Shown here: positions 14,843 through 23,899 of the stretch, piece after piece
Numbering within the stretch: the stretch's first letter is position 1
Layout of the letters: each line of letters begins with the position of its first letter
Assembly: GCA_026708505.1 (NCBI GenBank)
Contig: JAPOUU010000108.1
Location: 1 to 64,000, forward strand
Direction: 5' to 3'
Length of the DNA stretch: 64,000 nucleotides
From: Hyphomicrobiales bacterium
GTDB taxonomy: Bacteria > Pseudomonadota > Alphaproteobacteria > JAPOUT01
Notes under the pieces: generated by a model
The model's database searches: none
What the model saw: the letters and a program-made list of their open reading frames with translations, nothing else
Told to the model about the DNA's origin: nothing
Translations under genes and position numbers: made by a program

Positions 14843-15492
14843 TGGGAGAAGCACGCGGATATTTTCTTTCCTTCGAGGGGGGGGAGGGCACGGGTAAATC
14901 AACCCAGGTTGAACGATTGCACCGCCGACTCGGGAAGTCGGATATTGCGAGTAGGACGACGCGCGAGCCGGGCGGCACGAAGGCCGGCCGGCAGGTGCGG
15001 GAAGTTCTTCTTCATACAAACGATGAATCGATGCGGCTTTCTCCGATGAGCGAAGCTTTGCTTTTCGGGCTTGACCGCCTCGAGCATTTGGAAAAAGTCA
15101 TCCGTCCGGCTTTGGGGGAGGGGAGGTGGGTGCTGTGCGACCGGTTCGCCGACTCAACGCTCGCCTACCAGGGATATGCGCTCGGAGGGGACATTAAGGA
15201 TATAAAGGCGCTGAATGCCCTGGTGGTCGGAAAAACGCAACCCGACCTGACTTTTGTGCTGGATGTCGCGGCGGAGAAATCCCTGGAGCGGGTGCGTGCG
15301 CGCGACGGAGAACTCTCTTACTATGACGGCAAGATGATTGAATTTCACGAAAAGATCCGCGCGGCGTTCTTGGAGATCGCCAAGGATGACCCCGAACGCT
15401 GCGTTGTCATTGATGCCGACGCGCCCGAGGAGAAAGTCGCCGAGCGCATCGAAACAATCTGCCGGGAGCGTCTGGGCGTAAAATTCCCATGA
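14842..15492 (+). CDS. tmk: Thymidylate kinase
   Basis: Tmk phosphorylates dTMP to dTDP for DNA synthesis. The 216-aa protein has the P-loop FEGGEGTGKST, the dTMP-binding TREPGGT, and the conserved DRFADSTLAYQG. I chose ATG 14842, which shares one base with the dacA stop; TTG 14839 is the alternative. The gene is followed by holB with a 4-base overlap, a common pairing in proteobacteria. Confidence 0.95.
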   Translation: MGEARGYFLSFEGGEGTGKSTQVERLHRRLGKSDIASRTTREPGGTKAGRQVREVLLHTNDESMRLSPMSEALLFGLDRLEHLEKVIRPALGEGRWVLCDRFADSTLAYQGYALGGDIKDIKALNALVVGKTQPDLTFVLDVAAEKSLERVRARDGELSYYDGKMIEFHEKIRAAFLEIAKDDPERCVVIDADAPEEKVAERIETICRERLGVKFP

Positions 15493-16475
15493 GCGAAATA
15501 CGCGGGCATGATTCGGCAATTGCGCTTTGGGATTCGGCCCTGCAGGGAGGACGGATGCACCACGCCTGGCTGCTGTGCGGACGAAGGGGAATCGGCAAGG
15601 CGAGTCTCGCGCGCGATTTCATAGGGCATCTGCTCGACATTCCCGGGGGCGAGGACGCCGCCTTCGCGCATCCCGACCTGCTCGTGCTGGAGCGTGAATG
15701 GGACGACAAGCGTAAGCGGCACAAATCCTTCATCTCGGTGGAAAATGTCCGACGCGTCTCGGATTTCTTTTCCAAGAGCGCCGCGCGCGACGGCTGGCGC
15801 GCCTGCATCATCGATAGCGCCGACGAGATGAATCTCAATGCCGCGAACGCCTTATTGAAGATTTTGGAGGAACCGCCTCGACAAAGCCTGTTTCTGCTGG
15901 TGTCCCACCAGCCGGAACGTCTGCTGCCGACGCTGCTTTCGCGTTGCAGGCGTCTTCGGCTCAGCCCTTTGGGCAGGGACGAGATGCTTGGGCTGTTGCG
16001 GCAAAACTACCCCGATCTGACCGCCGAACAGCATGAAACGCTGCTGCTGTTGTCGGAGGGAAGCCCCGGGCGCGCTTTTGCGCTGGTGGAAAACGGCGGA
16101 TTGGAGCTTTATGCTGATATGATGTCCCTGTTTGAAGGGCTGCCGGATCGTTTCGATATGTCCGCCGCGCATGCCTTTGCCGACCGTTTAAGCGCGCTGG
16201 ACCAGGAAAAGCTCTATCGCGAGTTTATGGAATTGCTCCGGGGTTTTTTGGAGCGTTTTATTCGTGCATCGGCAGGGGGAGGGGCCTTCCCGGCAGGAGA
16301 GGCCCGTTTGTTGGAGCATCTTGCATCCGACTGTATGATTGATTTATGGATTGGTGTGTGGGAAAAGATTGATGGCTGGCTCGATGGCGTCGAACGTTTG
16401 CAGATGAATCGCAAACAGACGCTGTTGCTTGCTTTCGCGCAAATAGAGGCGGCCGCACAGAAAAGAGAGATTTGA
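15489..16475 (+). CDS. holB: DNA polymerase III subunit delta prime
   Basis: HolB is part of the clamp-loader complex. The 328-aa protein has the AAA+ fold: HHAWLLCGRRGIGKASLAR with the degenerate P-loop, AFAHPDLLVLERE, and the helix INDS-type segment ADEMNLNAANALLKILEEPP ahead of sensor 1 (LPTLLSRCRRLRL). The four zinc-binding cysteines of the enterobacterial protein are not visible. It lies between tmk and metG, the standard order. Confidence 0.93.
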   Translation: MSEIRGHDSAIALWDSALQGGRMHHAWLLCGRRGIGKASLARDFIGHLLDIPGGEDAAFAHPDLLVLEREWDDKRKRHKSFISVENVRRVSDFFSKSAARDGWRACIIDSADEMNLNAANALLKILEEPPRQSLFLLVSHQPERLLPTLLSRCRRLRLSPLGRDEMLGLLRQNYPDLTAEQHETLLLLSEGSPGRAFALVENGGLELYADMMSLFEGLPDRFDMSAAHAFADRLSALDQEKLYREFMELLRGFLERFIRASAGGGAFPAGEARLLEHLASDCMIDLWIGVWEKIDGWLDGVERLQMNRKQTLLLAFAQIEAAAQKREI

Positions 16476-18016
16476 TGGAACGTTTTTACATAACCACCGC
16501 AATTTCATATCCGAACGGGCCGCCGCATATCGGCCATGCCTACGAGGTGATTGCAACCGATGTGATAGCCCGTTTTTGGCGTCTGGACGGTCGGAAAGTG
16601 TGGTTCCTGACCGGCACGGACGACCACGGGCAAAAGATGTATCAAACCGCTCGCGAGCAGGGAATATCGCCCCAGGAAGTCGCCGATGCGATAGTTCCGC
16701 GTTTTGTTGAAATGACCCGCTGCCTGAATATCTCGAACGATGACTTCATTCGCACCTCGGAACAGCGGCACCATCTCGGCGTCCAGGAGTTGTGGCGCCT
16801 CATGGAAGCCAACGGGGATATCTACCTGGGCTCGTACAATGGATGGTATTCGGTTCGCGACGAGCAGTTCTTTACCAAGGACGAACTGGAGGAGGACGGG
16901 AAGGGGGGCTTTCAAACAAAGGACGGCGCGAAAGTCGAGTGGCTCGAGGAGGAGAGTTACTTTTTCCGCCTGTCGAAATACCAAGAGCCGCTGTTGAAGC
17001 ATTTCCGGGACAATCCCGGCTTTGTCGCGCCGGAATCCCGCCGCAACGAGATGATGCGTTTTATTGAATCCGGTCTGCACGACCTGTCGCTTTCACGCAC
17101 GAGTTTTTCGTGGGGCGTTCCGGTTCCGGGCAACCCCAAGCACATTGTGTATGTATGGGCGGACGCCCTGGCGAATTACATCACCGCATTGGGCTATCCC
17201 GATGCAAGCGACGACCGCTACGAAAGTTTTTGGCCCGCGGATATTCATCTCATCGGCAAAGACATCGTGCGGTTTCACTCGATCTACTGGCCTGCATTTT
17301 TGATGTCCGCGGGATTGCCTTTGCCGAAACGAATTTTCTCCCACGGGTTTTTACTGGCCCGGGGCGAGAAGATGTCAAAATCCCTGGGCAATGTTGTTGA
17401 CCCGTTTGCGATGGCGAAGACATACGGCGTCGATGCGATGCGTTACTTTTTCCTGCGCGAGGTTCCCTTCGGCGAAGACGGCAGTTACGACCATGATACG
17501 ATGGTTCGCCGGATAGAATCGGAACTTTCAAACGACTTCGGTAATTTGGCGCAACGTTCTTTGTCCATGATTGCCAAGAATTGCGAGGGCAGGGTGCCGG
17601 AACCCTCGAAGCTGCAAGGGGAGGACGAGGCATTGCTTGCGAAGGCGGACGGCCTTGTTGAAAGGTCGCGCGCGCATGTACACGAACAGCGATTGCATTT
17701 GCTGGCTGCGGAGATTATCGAGTTGATAGGCGAAGCCAACCGTTATTTTTCCGCCCAGGAGCCCTGGGTTCTCAGAAAGACGGATCCCGTCCGCATGTCG
17801 ACCGTGTTGTATGTAACGGCCGAGATTGTGCGCCAGACGGCGTTGCTCGGACAGGCGCTGATGCCGGTCTCGTGCGAGAAGATGCTGAACCTGCTGGGTG
17901 TTGCGGACAATGCCCGCGATTTCACCTTTGCGGGCGCGCGGGGAAGGCTGGTGCCGGGAACGGCTTTGCCGGAACCCGAAGTCGTTTTCCCGCGCCTTAC
18001 CGGGAGGAAAGACTGA
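16475..18016 (+). CDS. metG: Methionyl-tRNA synthetase
   Basis: MetG charges tRNA-Met. The 513-aa enzyme has the class I signatures PPHIGHAYE (HIGH at 18-21) and KMSKS (299-303), plus the methionine-binding WVWADAL-like block YVWADALANYITALG. It belongs to the short form without the C-terminal dimerisation domain. No zinc-knuckle cysteines are seen in the connective peptide, as is usual in alphaproteobacteria. I chose ATG 16475, overlapping the holB stop by one base; a TTG one codon earlier is possible. Confidence 0.95.
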   Translation: MERFYITTAISYPNGPPHIGHAYEVIATDVIARFWRLDGRKVWFLTGTDDHGQKMYQTAREQGISPQEVADAIVPRFVEMTRCLNISNDDFIRTSEQRHHLGVQELWRLMEANGDIYLGSYNGWYSVRDEQFFTKDELEEDGKGGFQTKDGAKVEWLEEESYFFRLSKYQEPLLKHFRDNPGFVAPESRRNEMMRFIESGLHDLSLSRTSFSWGVPVPGNPKHIVYVWADALANYITALGYPDASDDRYESFWPADIHLIGKDIVRFHSIYWPAFLMSAGLPLPKRIFSHGFLLARGEKMSKSLGNVVDPFAMAKTYGVDAMRYFFLREVPFGEDGSYDHDTMVRRIESELSNDFGNLAQRSLSMIAKNCEGRVPEPSKLQGEDEALLAKADGLVERSRAHVHEQRLHLLAAEIIELIGEANRYFSAQEPWVLRKTDPVRMSTVLYVTAEIVRQTALLGQALMPVSCEKMLNLLGVADNARDFTFAGARGRLVPGTALPEPEVVFPRLTGRKD

Positions 18017-18796
18017 ATGCTGGTCGATAGTCACTGCCATTTAAACATGGAGGCCTTCGCCGATGATGTCGAAACGGTTGTCTCCCGGGCCCACGCGGCG
18101 GGGGTGGAGCGGCTCGTTACGATATGCACGCGACTGGACGAGTATCCCCAGGTGTCTGCAATTGCCGAACGGTTTGAGGGAGTCTATTGTTCCGTGGGCA
18201 TCCATCCCCACGAGGTTGCCCGCGAGGAGGCGGTCACCGCTGATCGTCTTCTGGAGCTTGCGCGCCATCCCAAGACCGTTGCCATCGGCGAAACCGGACT
18301 CGATTATTATTATGAACATTCGCCGCGCGAGGCGCAGCAGCGAAGTTTCCGCGCCCACATCGACGCCGCGCGCCGAAGCGGATTGCCGCTTGTCATCCAC
18401 AGCCGGCAGGCCGATGAGGACATGGAGGCGATATTGCGGGAGGAAACCGGCAAGGGGGCGTTTCCCGCGGTGCTGCATTGCTTCAGTTCCGGAAAACAGC
18501 TTGCCCATGCCGCTATTGAGCTGGGGATATATGTATCGCTTTCGGGCATCGTGACTTTTTCCAAGGCGGAAGAGTTGCGCGACATTATCACCGGGCTTCC
18601 TGCCGAATATATCCTCGTTGAGACCGATTCACCCTATCTTGCGCCGATGCCGCACCGGGGAAAACGCAACGAACCCGCTTTTGTCGTCCATACCGCCGCG
18701 AGGGGAGCGCAATTGCTGGGAATGGAGGAGGGGGCGTTCGCCCGGCAGACCAGCGATAATTTCTACCGTTTGTTTTCGAAGGTTGCGCGGGCATGA
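18017..18796 (+). CDS. tatD: TatD family metal-dependent hydrolase (DNase)
   Basis: This 259-aa TIM-barrel hydrolase has metal ligands in DSHCHL (His6, His8), the conserved GIHPHE, AIGETGLDYYY, VIHSRQA and the aspartate in LVETDSPYL. Family members are divalent-metal nucleases or deoxyribonucleases. It starts directly after the metG stop and precedes the MBL hydrolase, the conserved metG–tatD–MBL trio of alphaproteobacteria. Confidence 0.93.
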   Translation: MLVDSHCHLNMEAFADDVETVVSRAHAAGVERLVTICTRLDEYPQVSAIAERFEGVYCSVGIHPHEVAREEAVTADRLLELARHPKTVAIGETGLDYYYEHSPREAQQRSFRAHIDAARRSGLPLVIHSRQADEDMEAILREETGKGAFPAVLHCFSSGKQLAHAAIELGIYVSLSGIVTFSKAEELRDIITGLPAEYILVETDSPYLAPMPHRGKRNEPAFVVHTAARGAQLLGMEEGAFARQTSDNFYRLFSKVARA

Positions 18797-18803
18797 GGCC
18801 GGC

Positions 18804-19607
18804 ATGAGCCTGCGCGTGCGGATTTTAGGCTGTGGTTCGTCCGGGGGAGTTCCGAGAATAGGGGGAGACTGGGGGGTTTGCGATCCGGACGAGCGGCGCA
18901 ACCGAAGGCGTCGCTGCTCCATATTGCTGGAGAGGGCCGGCACGCACGGCAAGACCACCGTTCTCATCGATACTTCTCCGGATCTGCGGATGCAGTTGCT
19001 GGACGCGGATGTCACCCGCCTGGACGCCGTTGTTTATACGCACGACCACGCCGACCAGACCCACGGCATTGATGATTTGCGCGCGTTATATCTGCGTAAC
19101 GGCGAGGTGATGGATGCATATATGGACGGCGCCACACGCGAGCGGCTTTTCACGCGCTTTGCCTATTGTTTCGAGAAAATTGAAAAAAGCGATTATCGTC
19201 CCATTTTGAAGGCGCATGAAATTCGCGCGGATGAAAAGTGGGACATCCAAGGGGCCGGGGGCGCCGTCACATTGCAGGCATTTGACCAAATTCACGGCAA
19301 AATCCATTCCCTCGGGTTCCGCTGCGGACCGGTTGCCTATAGCAGCGATGTGAACGCGCTGCCGGAGGAGAGCTTCCGCGCCCTGGAAGGCGTGGATACC
19401 TGGATTGTTGATGCTCTCCGGCACACTCCGCATCCGACCCATGCCAACGTTGAGACCGCCCTCGAGTGGCTCGGGAGGATCCGGCCGCGCCGGGGCATTC
19501 TCACCAACCTGCATGTGGACCTCGATTACGCGGCGCTCGCGCGTTCGCTTCCCGAGGGTGTTGAGCCGGCATATGACGGAATGGAGCTCGTTTTCGAGGG
19601 GATTTAG
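18804..19607 (+). CDS. MBL-fold metallo-hydrolase, PhnP-like
   Basis: This 267-aa protein opens with RILGCGSSGGVPRIGG and has the metal-binding motif THDHADQTHGIDDLR (His80, His82, Asp84, with Gln85 where many relatives have His, and His87). PhnP-type enzymes hydrolyse cyclic phosphodiesters, but this housekeeping group beside metG and tatD has no firm substrate. The start at 18804 follows the tatD stop by seven bases; the long upstream extension in the same frame overlaps tatD and is not credible. Confidence 0.88.
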   Translation: MSLRVRILGCGSSGGVPRIGGDWGVCDPDERRNRRRRCSILLERAGTHGKTTVLIDTSPDLRMQLLDADVTRLDAVVYTHDHADQTHGIDDLRALYLRNGEVMDAYMDGATRERLFTRFAYCFEKIEKSDYRPILKAHEIRADEKWDIQGAGGAVTLQAFDQIHGKIHSLGFRCGPVAYSSDVNALPEESFRALEGVDTWIVDALRHTPHPTHANVETALEWLGRIRPRRGILTNLHVDLDYAALARSLPEGVEPAYDGMELVFEGI

Positions 19608-19756
19608 GCGGCGGGGACGGGCGTCGGCGCGCCGGATTTTCGCCGCATTTCCGGCAATTTTTGGCCTCTATTTAGCCGGAAACAGGTATTATGCGAAATT
19701 TTTGATATGTCCTTTTGCGCCCGTGTGAAGTTTTGCTTGCAACCTCCTGAAAACAA

Positions 19757-21082
19757 TCAATTTTCTTCCAATCTTCCCGCCACGCCGGGAAACCTCTTGG
19801 AGAAGCTTCCCAGCGCCGCGGATGTCAGCGCCACGCGCAAGCGAACCCGTCCGCGAGCATCGCGTTCCTGCGACTCAATATGCCCGTGGCGATAAAGCCA
19901 TGCCCGGCAAGCCTCCTCTTCAGGCTCCAATAACAGCGCAAGGACATCCCTGGACAAGCGGGAAATTCGCTCTCCCAGCAGCCGCGACAAAGCCTCGAAT
20001 CCCTCGCCCGTCCGCGCCGAGACCAAACAGGCGTTGCCTTCGCGCCTCGCCCGGTTTTCCAGCAAAACGCGCGTTTCCTCGTCCGCCGCGTCCATCTTGT
20101 TATAGACATGGATAATCCGCTCCTCCCAATCCTCGCCGATGCCGAGGCTGCACAGAATCTCCTCAACGTTCTCCCCCTGGCGGCAACGCTCCTCCTCGCT
20201 TTGAGAAGCATCATGAACATGCAGCAGAATATCGGCCTCAACAATCTCCTCCAGTGTCGCGCGAAAGGACAGCACCAAATCCGTCGGCAGGTTGCGAATG
20301 AAGCCGACCGTGTCCGACAAGAGAAACCTGCCTGCCCCGTCCATCTCAACGCCCCGAACGGTCGGATCCAGCGTCGCAAACAGCATGTTGCGCGCCAAAA
20401 CATTCGAAGCGCTTAGCCGGTTGAATAATGTGGACTTTCCGCAGTTGGTATAACCGACCAGGGACAATAACGGCAAATCCTTCTTGTTTCGCCTCTTGCG
20501 ATGCTCCCGGCGCGTGCGCCGGACATTTTCCAATTGCCGGGACAATCTCGAAATCCGTTGCTGCAACAAGCGGCGGTCCGCTTCTATCTGGGTCTCTCCC
20601 GGGCCGCCGACAAAACCCAATCCGCCACGCTGCCTCTCCAAATGGGTCCATCCGCGAACCAACCGGGTTCTTTGATAAGTCAGCCGCGCCAGTTCAACCT
20701 GCAAACGTCCTTCGCGCGAACGCGCACGAGCCGCAAATATCTCCAGTATCAGTCCGGTTCGATCGAGCACCTTAACCCCCCAGGCGCGTTCAAGATTGCG
20801 CTGTTGTATCGGCGATAAATCCGCATCCACAACCGCCAACGCAATTCTCTCCTGTGAAAATTGCGCTTTCAATTCCGCAACCTTGCCCGATCCCAGTAAG
20901 GTCGCCGAACGTGCCGCGGCGATCCTCACGCGCTCGGCGCAAACGATATTGAGGTCGATTGCGCGAGCCAGCGCTACGCTCTCTTCCATCTCCCCTCCTC
21001 CCTGCCGCTTGCCCGTAAACACGCAGGAGAGAATATGCGTGCGGGTTCCCTCTTCCTCGTACTTAACGCCGTCCGCCTTCAT
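19757..21082 (-). CDS. hflX: Ribosome-associated GTPase HflX
   Basis: This 441-aa GTPase has the N-terminal HflX domain (LLGSGKVAEL, VLDRTGLILEIFA), the glycine-rich GLGFVGGPGETQIEADRR, and the G domain with G1 GYTNCGKST (210-218), G3 DTVGFI and G4 NKMD. HflX splits stalled or stressed 70S ribosomes. I chose the ATG at 21082 because it overlaps the trkH stop as ATGA; an ATG at 21091 is three codons longer. In most alphaproteobacteria hfq is immediately upstream of hflX, but here trkH occupies that place. Confidence 0.93.
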   Translation of the reverse strand: MKADGVKYEEEGTRTHILSCVFTGKRQGGGEMEESVALARAIDLNIVCAERVRIAAARSATLLGSGKVAELKAQFSQERIALAVVDADLSPIQQRNLERAWGVKVLDRTGLILEIFAARARSREGRLQVELARLTYQRTRLVRGWTHLERQRGGLGFVGGPGETQIEADRRLLQQRISRLSRQLENVRRTRREHRKRRNKKDLPLLSLVGYTNCGKSTLFNRLSASNVLARNMLFATLDPTVRGVEMDGAGRFLLSDTVGFIRNLPTDLVLSFRATLEEIVEADILLHVHDASQSEEERCRQGENVEEILCSLGIGEDWEERIIHVYNKMDAADEETRVLLENRARREGNACLVSARTGEGFEALSRLLGERISRLSRDVLALLLEPEEEACRAWLYRHGHIESQERDARGRVRLRVALTSAALGSFSKRFPGVAGRLEEN

Positions 21083-22509
21083 GTGCGCCAATACGCCGGC
21101 AAAAACAATCCCAGCAGCAGCAATATCTCGACACGGCCGGCAACCATCAAAAATATCAGCGCGCCCTTGCCCAGCAAGCCAACATCATCATAGGAATGCC
21201 CCCCCAGCGCGGCAGGATCCAGATAATGCAGCATTGCTCCCGCATTGCTCAAGGCGCCAACCGCGGAAGTCAATGCCGGCAAAAACGGAACTCCCGAAAA
21301 AGAAAGCAGGCTTGCACCAATCCCCAAACATACGAAAAATGCCCCGAAATAGGCCCAAATCGTGCGCATCCCCCGCGCATCGATGTCACCGCGCACCGGA
21401 ACGACACTGCTGGGATGTATCAATTTTTCCAGTTCGCGCCAACTATGGCGCGTGACCAAGAGAATTCTTGCAAGTTTAATTCCGCCCGCGGTAGAAAAAC
21501 AACAGCCCCCCATTACAGGCAGCAGCAGCAACAGAGGCACCGGCACGGAGTAATCCGCGCCAACATCGAAGGATGTCATTGCCGTCGTGCTCAACAGCGA
21601 GGCTGCCGCAAACAAACCCGCGCCCGCGGACTCCATCCATCCGCCCGTGCCGTTGTCGTAAAAAGAAACGCTCAACAGCAGCGCCGCAAACAGCCAAAGG
21701 CACAGCAGCAAGCGCAATTCCGATGCGGTGCGTGAGAGACGGAAATTGCCGCGGGAAATTGCACATAGATAAGAGAAATTTACCGCGCCCAGCAACATAA
21801 ACAACATCATTATTATCCTGCCGAAAAGATTCGGCTCAAGCGTATCGGACGAAATAAACCCTCCCGTCGAAATCAAGCTCAAGCTCATGCACAGCGCATG
21901 AAATGCGGATAAATTGGAGGCAAGCAATGCCATGAAACACACGAGCGTCAGCCCGCCATAGGGCACAAGCAGCATTAACGTGATATGTTCCAACGATATG
22001 CTCGTATCGCCCTTGTTGGGCAATACCGGCGTGCCCTCCCCCATCTCGATGAGTTTTAGCGGCAATAAAAACGCCGCAATGATAATCAGGCTTGATAGGC
22101 CTCCCAGCCATTGCAATACGGCGCGCCACAACAATATCGAGCGCGCGCTTCGGTCGGGATCGTCAAGGACGCTTGCGCCCGTGGTCGTAAAACCCGAGAT
22201 CGCCTCGAAATAAGCGCTTGCCACATCCATCTCGCCGCTCATCACAAACGGGATGGCCGCAAATATCGGCAATGAAAACCAAAAAGCGGCCAACCGCAAA
22301 AAAACCGCGCCCCGGCCTTTGCGTCCAATGTTGTCGTTTTTGTTTTGTAATGCGAGCAATACGATGACGGCATAAAAAGCCGCAATCAGCATCGCAATCA
22401 AAAAACCGATAAGGGCATCCTGCTCATCGAGAAAAAACGCACATGACAACGGCGCCAGCATGGCCGTCGCAAGAATGCCGACGGGAAGCCCGAAGAAACG
22501 TCCAATCAT
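21079..22509 (-). CDS. trkH: Trk potassium uptake system membrane protein
   Basis: This 476-aa integral membrane K+ translocator has about ten hydrophobic segments. Pore-loop signatures are visible as SGFTTTGAS, LSLISTGGF, LLSTTAMTSF and VGALSNAGAML, the four quasi-repeated selectivity-filter loops. The start was set at ATG 22509, ten bases after trkA; the open frame continues further upstream only as a shadow of trkA. With trkA it forms a complete potassium uptake pair. Confidence 0.93.
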   Translation of the reverse strand: MIGRFFGLPVGILATAMLAPLSCAFFLDEQDALIGFLIAMLIAAFYAVIVLLALQNKNDNIGRKGRGAVFLRLAAFWFSLPIFAAIPFVMSGEMDVASAYFEAISGFTTTGASVLDDPDRSARSILLWRAVLQWLGGLSSLIIIAAFLLPLKLIEMGEGTPVLPNKGDTSISLEHITLMLLVPYGGLTLVCFMALLASNLSAFHALCMSLSLISTGGFISSDTLEPNLFGRIIMMLFMLLGAVNFSYLCAISRGNFRLSRTASELRLLLCLWLFAALLLSVSFYDNGTGGWMESAGAGLFAAASLLSTTAMTSFDVGADYSVPVPLLLLLPVMGGCCFSTAGGIKLARILLVTRHSWRELEKLIHPSSVVPVRGDIDARGMRTIWAYFGAFFVCLGIGASLLSFSGVPFLPALTSAVGALSNAGAMLHYLDPAALGGHSYDDVGLLGKGALIFLMVAGRVEILLLLGLFLPAYWRT

Positions 22510-22519
22510 CTCGCAACGA

Positions 22520-23896
22520 TTAGAAAAATCCGGCGCTAACACGGAACAATTGCTCCGCACTGCGCAGTTGGTCGGCACGCGCAAGAACGATAATGCGGTC
22601 GCCTGCGAGAATGCGAGTGTCCCCGTGAGGCTTGAGCACCTCGCCATCGCGCACAACCGCTCCGATGATGATGCCGTCGGGCAGGCTTGCCTCGCGCAAG
22701 GGCTGGCCGAGCAAAGGGGAAGTCTGCAGGGCTTCTGCATCAATAACCTCGGCCGCACCATCATGCAGCGAGTAGAGTCCCTTCACCCTGCCCCGTCGAA
22801 CATGCTGCAATACCGACGAGACCGTCGTTGCACGCGGGTTGATGTAAACATCCACGCCAAAACTGTGCGCCAAATGTCGATAGTCGTGATTATTAACCAA
22901 GCACATCGATCGCTGTGCGCCTTCCTGCTTGCCGAGCACGGCCGCGAGCAGGTTGACCTGGTCGTCGTTGCTTAATGCAAGGATGGTCTCGCTGTTGGCT
23001 ATGCCGGCCTCGCGCAAGAGTTCCGGTGAAAGAGCGTCTCCATGCAGTACCAACGTGCGCTTTAATCTCGAGGCAATATGCATGGCGCGCTCGCGATTGG
23101 CTTCGATGATCTTAATGCGCATATCGGGATGCTCGCGTTCCAATTGCTCGGCAACATAAAGACCGATGTTTCCGCCGCCGACAATCACGACACGGCGGTT
23201 TTTCTTCTCTCCATAACCGAATATATCGAGAGTGCGCCTTAAATCCTCGCTGGAAATCACCAGATAAACATCGTCGCCTACAAGAAGGTGATCCGTTGCT
23301 TTGGGAACGAAAAAGTCCCCGTTACGCGAAACGCCCACAACAATCGCCTCAAGATTCGGAAACAAGCCTGTGAGCTGGCGTAAAGGCGTATCGATTAACG
23401 GACAGTCCTCACCCATTGAAATTCCCGTGAGATTGACCTTGCCGTCGGCAAACGCGATGCTCTCGAAAGCGCCATGCAGTGACAATCGCGTCATAATCGT
23501 GCGGCCGACCTCCAACTCCGGCGAGATGATGACATCAATGGGCATGTTCTCCCGCGTATACAGGTTTTGCCATTCCGGCTGCAGGTAGCTCTGGTTGCGC
23601 ACGCGCGCAATTTTCGTGGGAACATCGAAGAGAGAATGCGCCATCTGGCAGGCAATCATGTTGACCTCGTCGGCGTAGGTCACCGCTATCAGCATGTCCG
23701 CCTCGCGTATATTTGCCTTCTCTAAAACGTCCGGATGCGAGCCATGTCCGAGAACCGCGGTGACATCAAGATTGCTCTCGATGCGGCTTATCAGTTCGGG
23801 AGAGTTATCGATAACGGTGACATCGTTGCGTTCTTTTGCCAACTGCGAGGCGATGCCCGTGCCAACCTGCCCTGCTCCACAAATAACAACTTTCAT
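22520..23896 (-). CDS. trkA: Trk potassium uptake regulatory protein
   Basis: This 458-aa cytoplasmic regulator is built as two RCK units. The first begins MKVVICGAGQVGTGIASQLA with the Rossmann GxGxxG and later Asp of VIDNS; the second Rossmann motif is VVIVGGGNIGLYVAEQL. Each is followed by a TrkA-C domain (for example DGIIIGAVVRDGEVLKP). It binds NAD(H) and nucleotides and gates TrkH. It lies three bases after ntrX, as in related genomes. Confidence 0.94.
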   Translation of the reverse strand: MKVVICGAGQVGTGIASQLAKERNDVTVIDNSPELISRIESNLDVTAVLGHGSHPDVLEKANIREADMLIAVTYADEVNMIACQMAHSLFDVPTKIARVRNQSYLQPEWQNLYTRENMPIDVIISPELEVGRTIMTRLSLHGAFESIAFADGKVNLTGISMGEDCPLIDTPLRQLTGLFPNLEAIVVGVSRNGDFFVPKATDHLLVGDDVYLVISSEDLRRTLDIFGYGEKKNRRVVIVGGGNIGLYVAEQLEREHPDMRIKIIEANRERAMHIASRLKRTLVLHGDALSPELLREAGIANSETILALSNDDQVNLLAAVLGKQEGAQRSMCLVNNHDYRHLAHSFGVDVYINPRATTVSSVLQHVRRGRVKGLYSLHDGAAEVIDAEALQTSPLLGQPLREASLPDGIIIGAVVRDGEVLKPHGDTRILAGDRIIVLARADQLRSAEQLFRVSAGFF

Positions 23897-23899
23897 ATG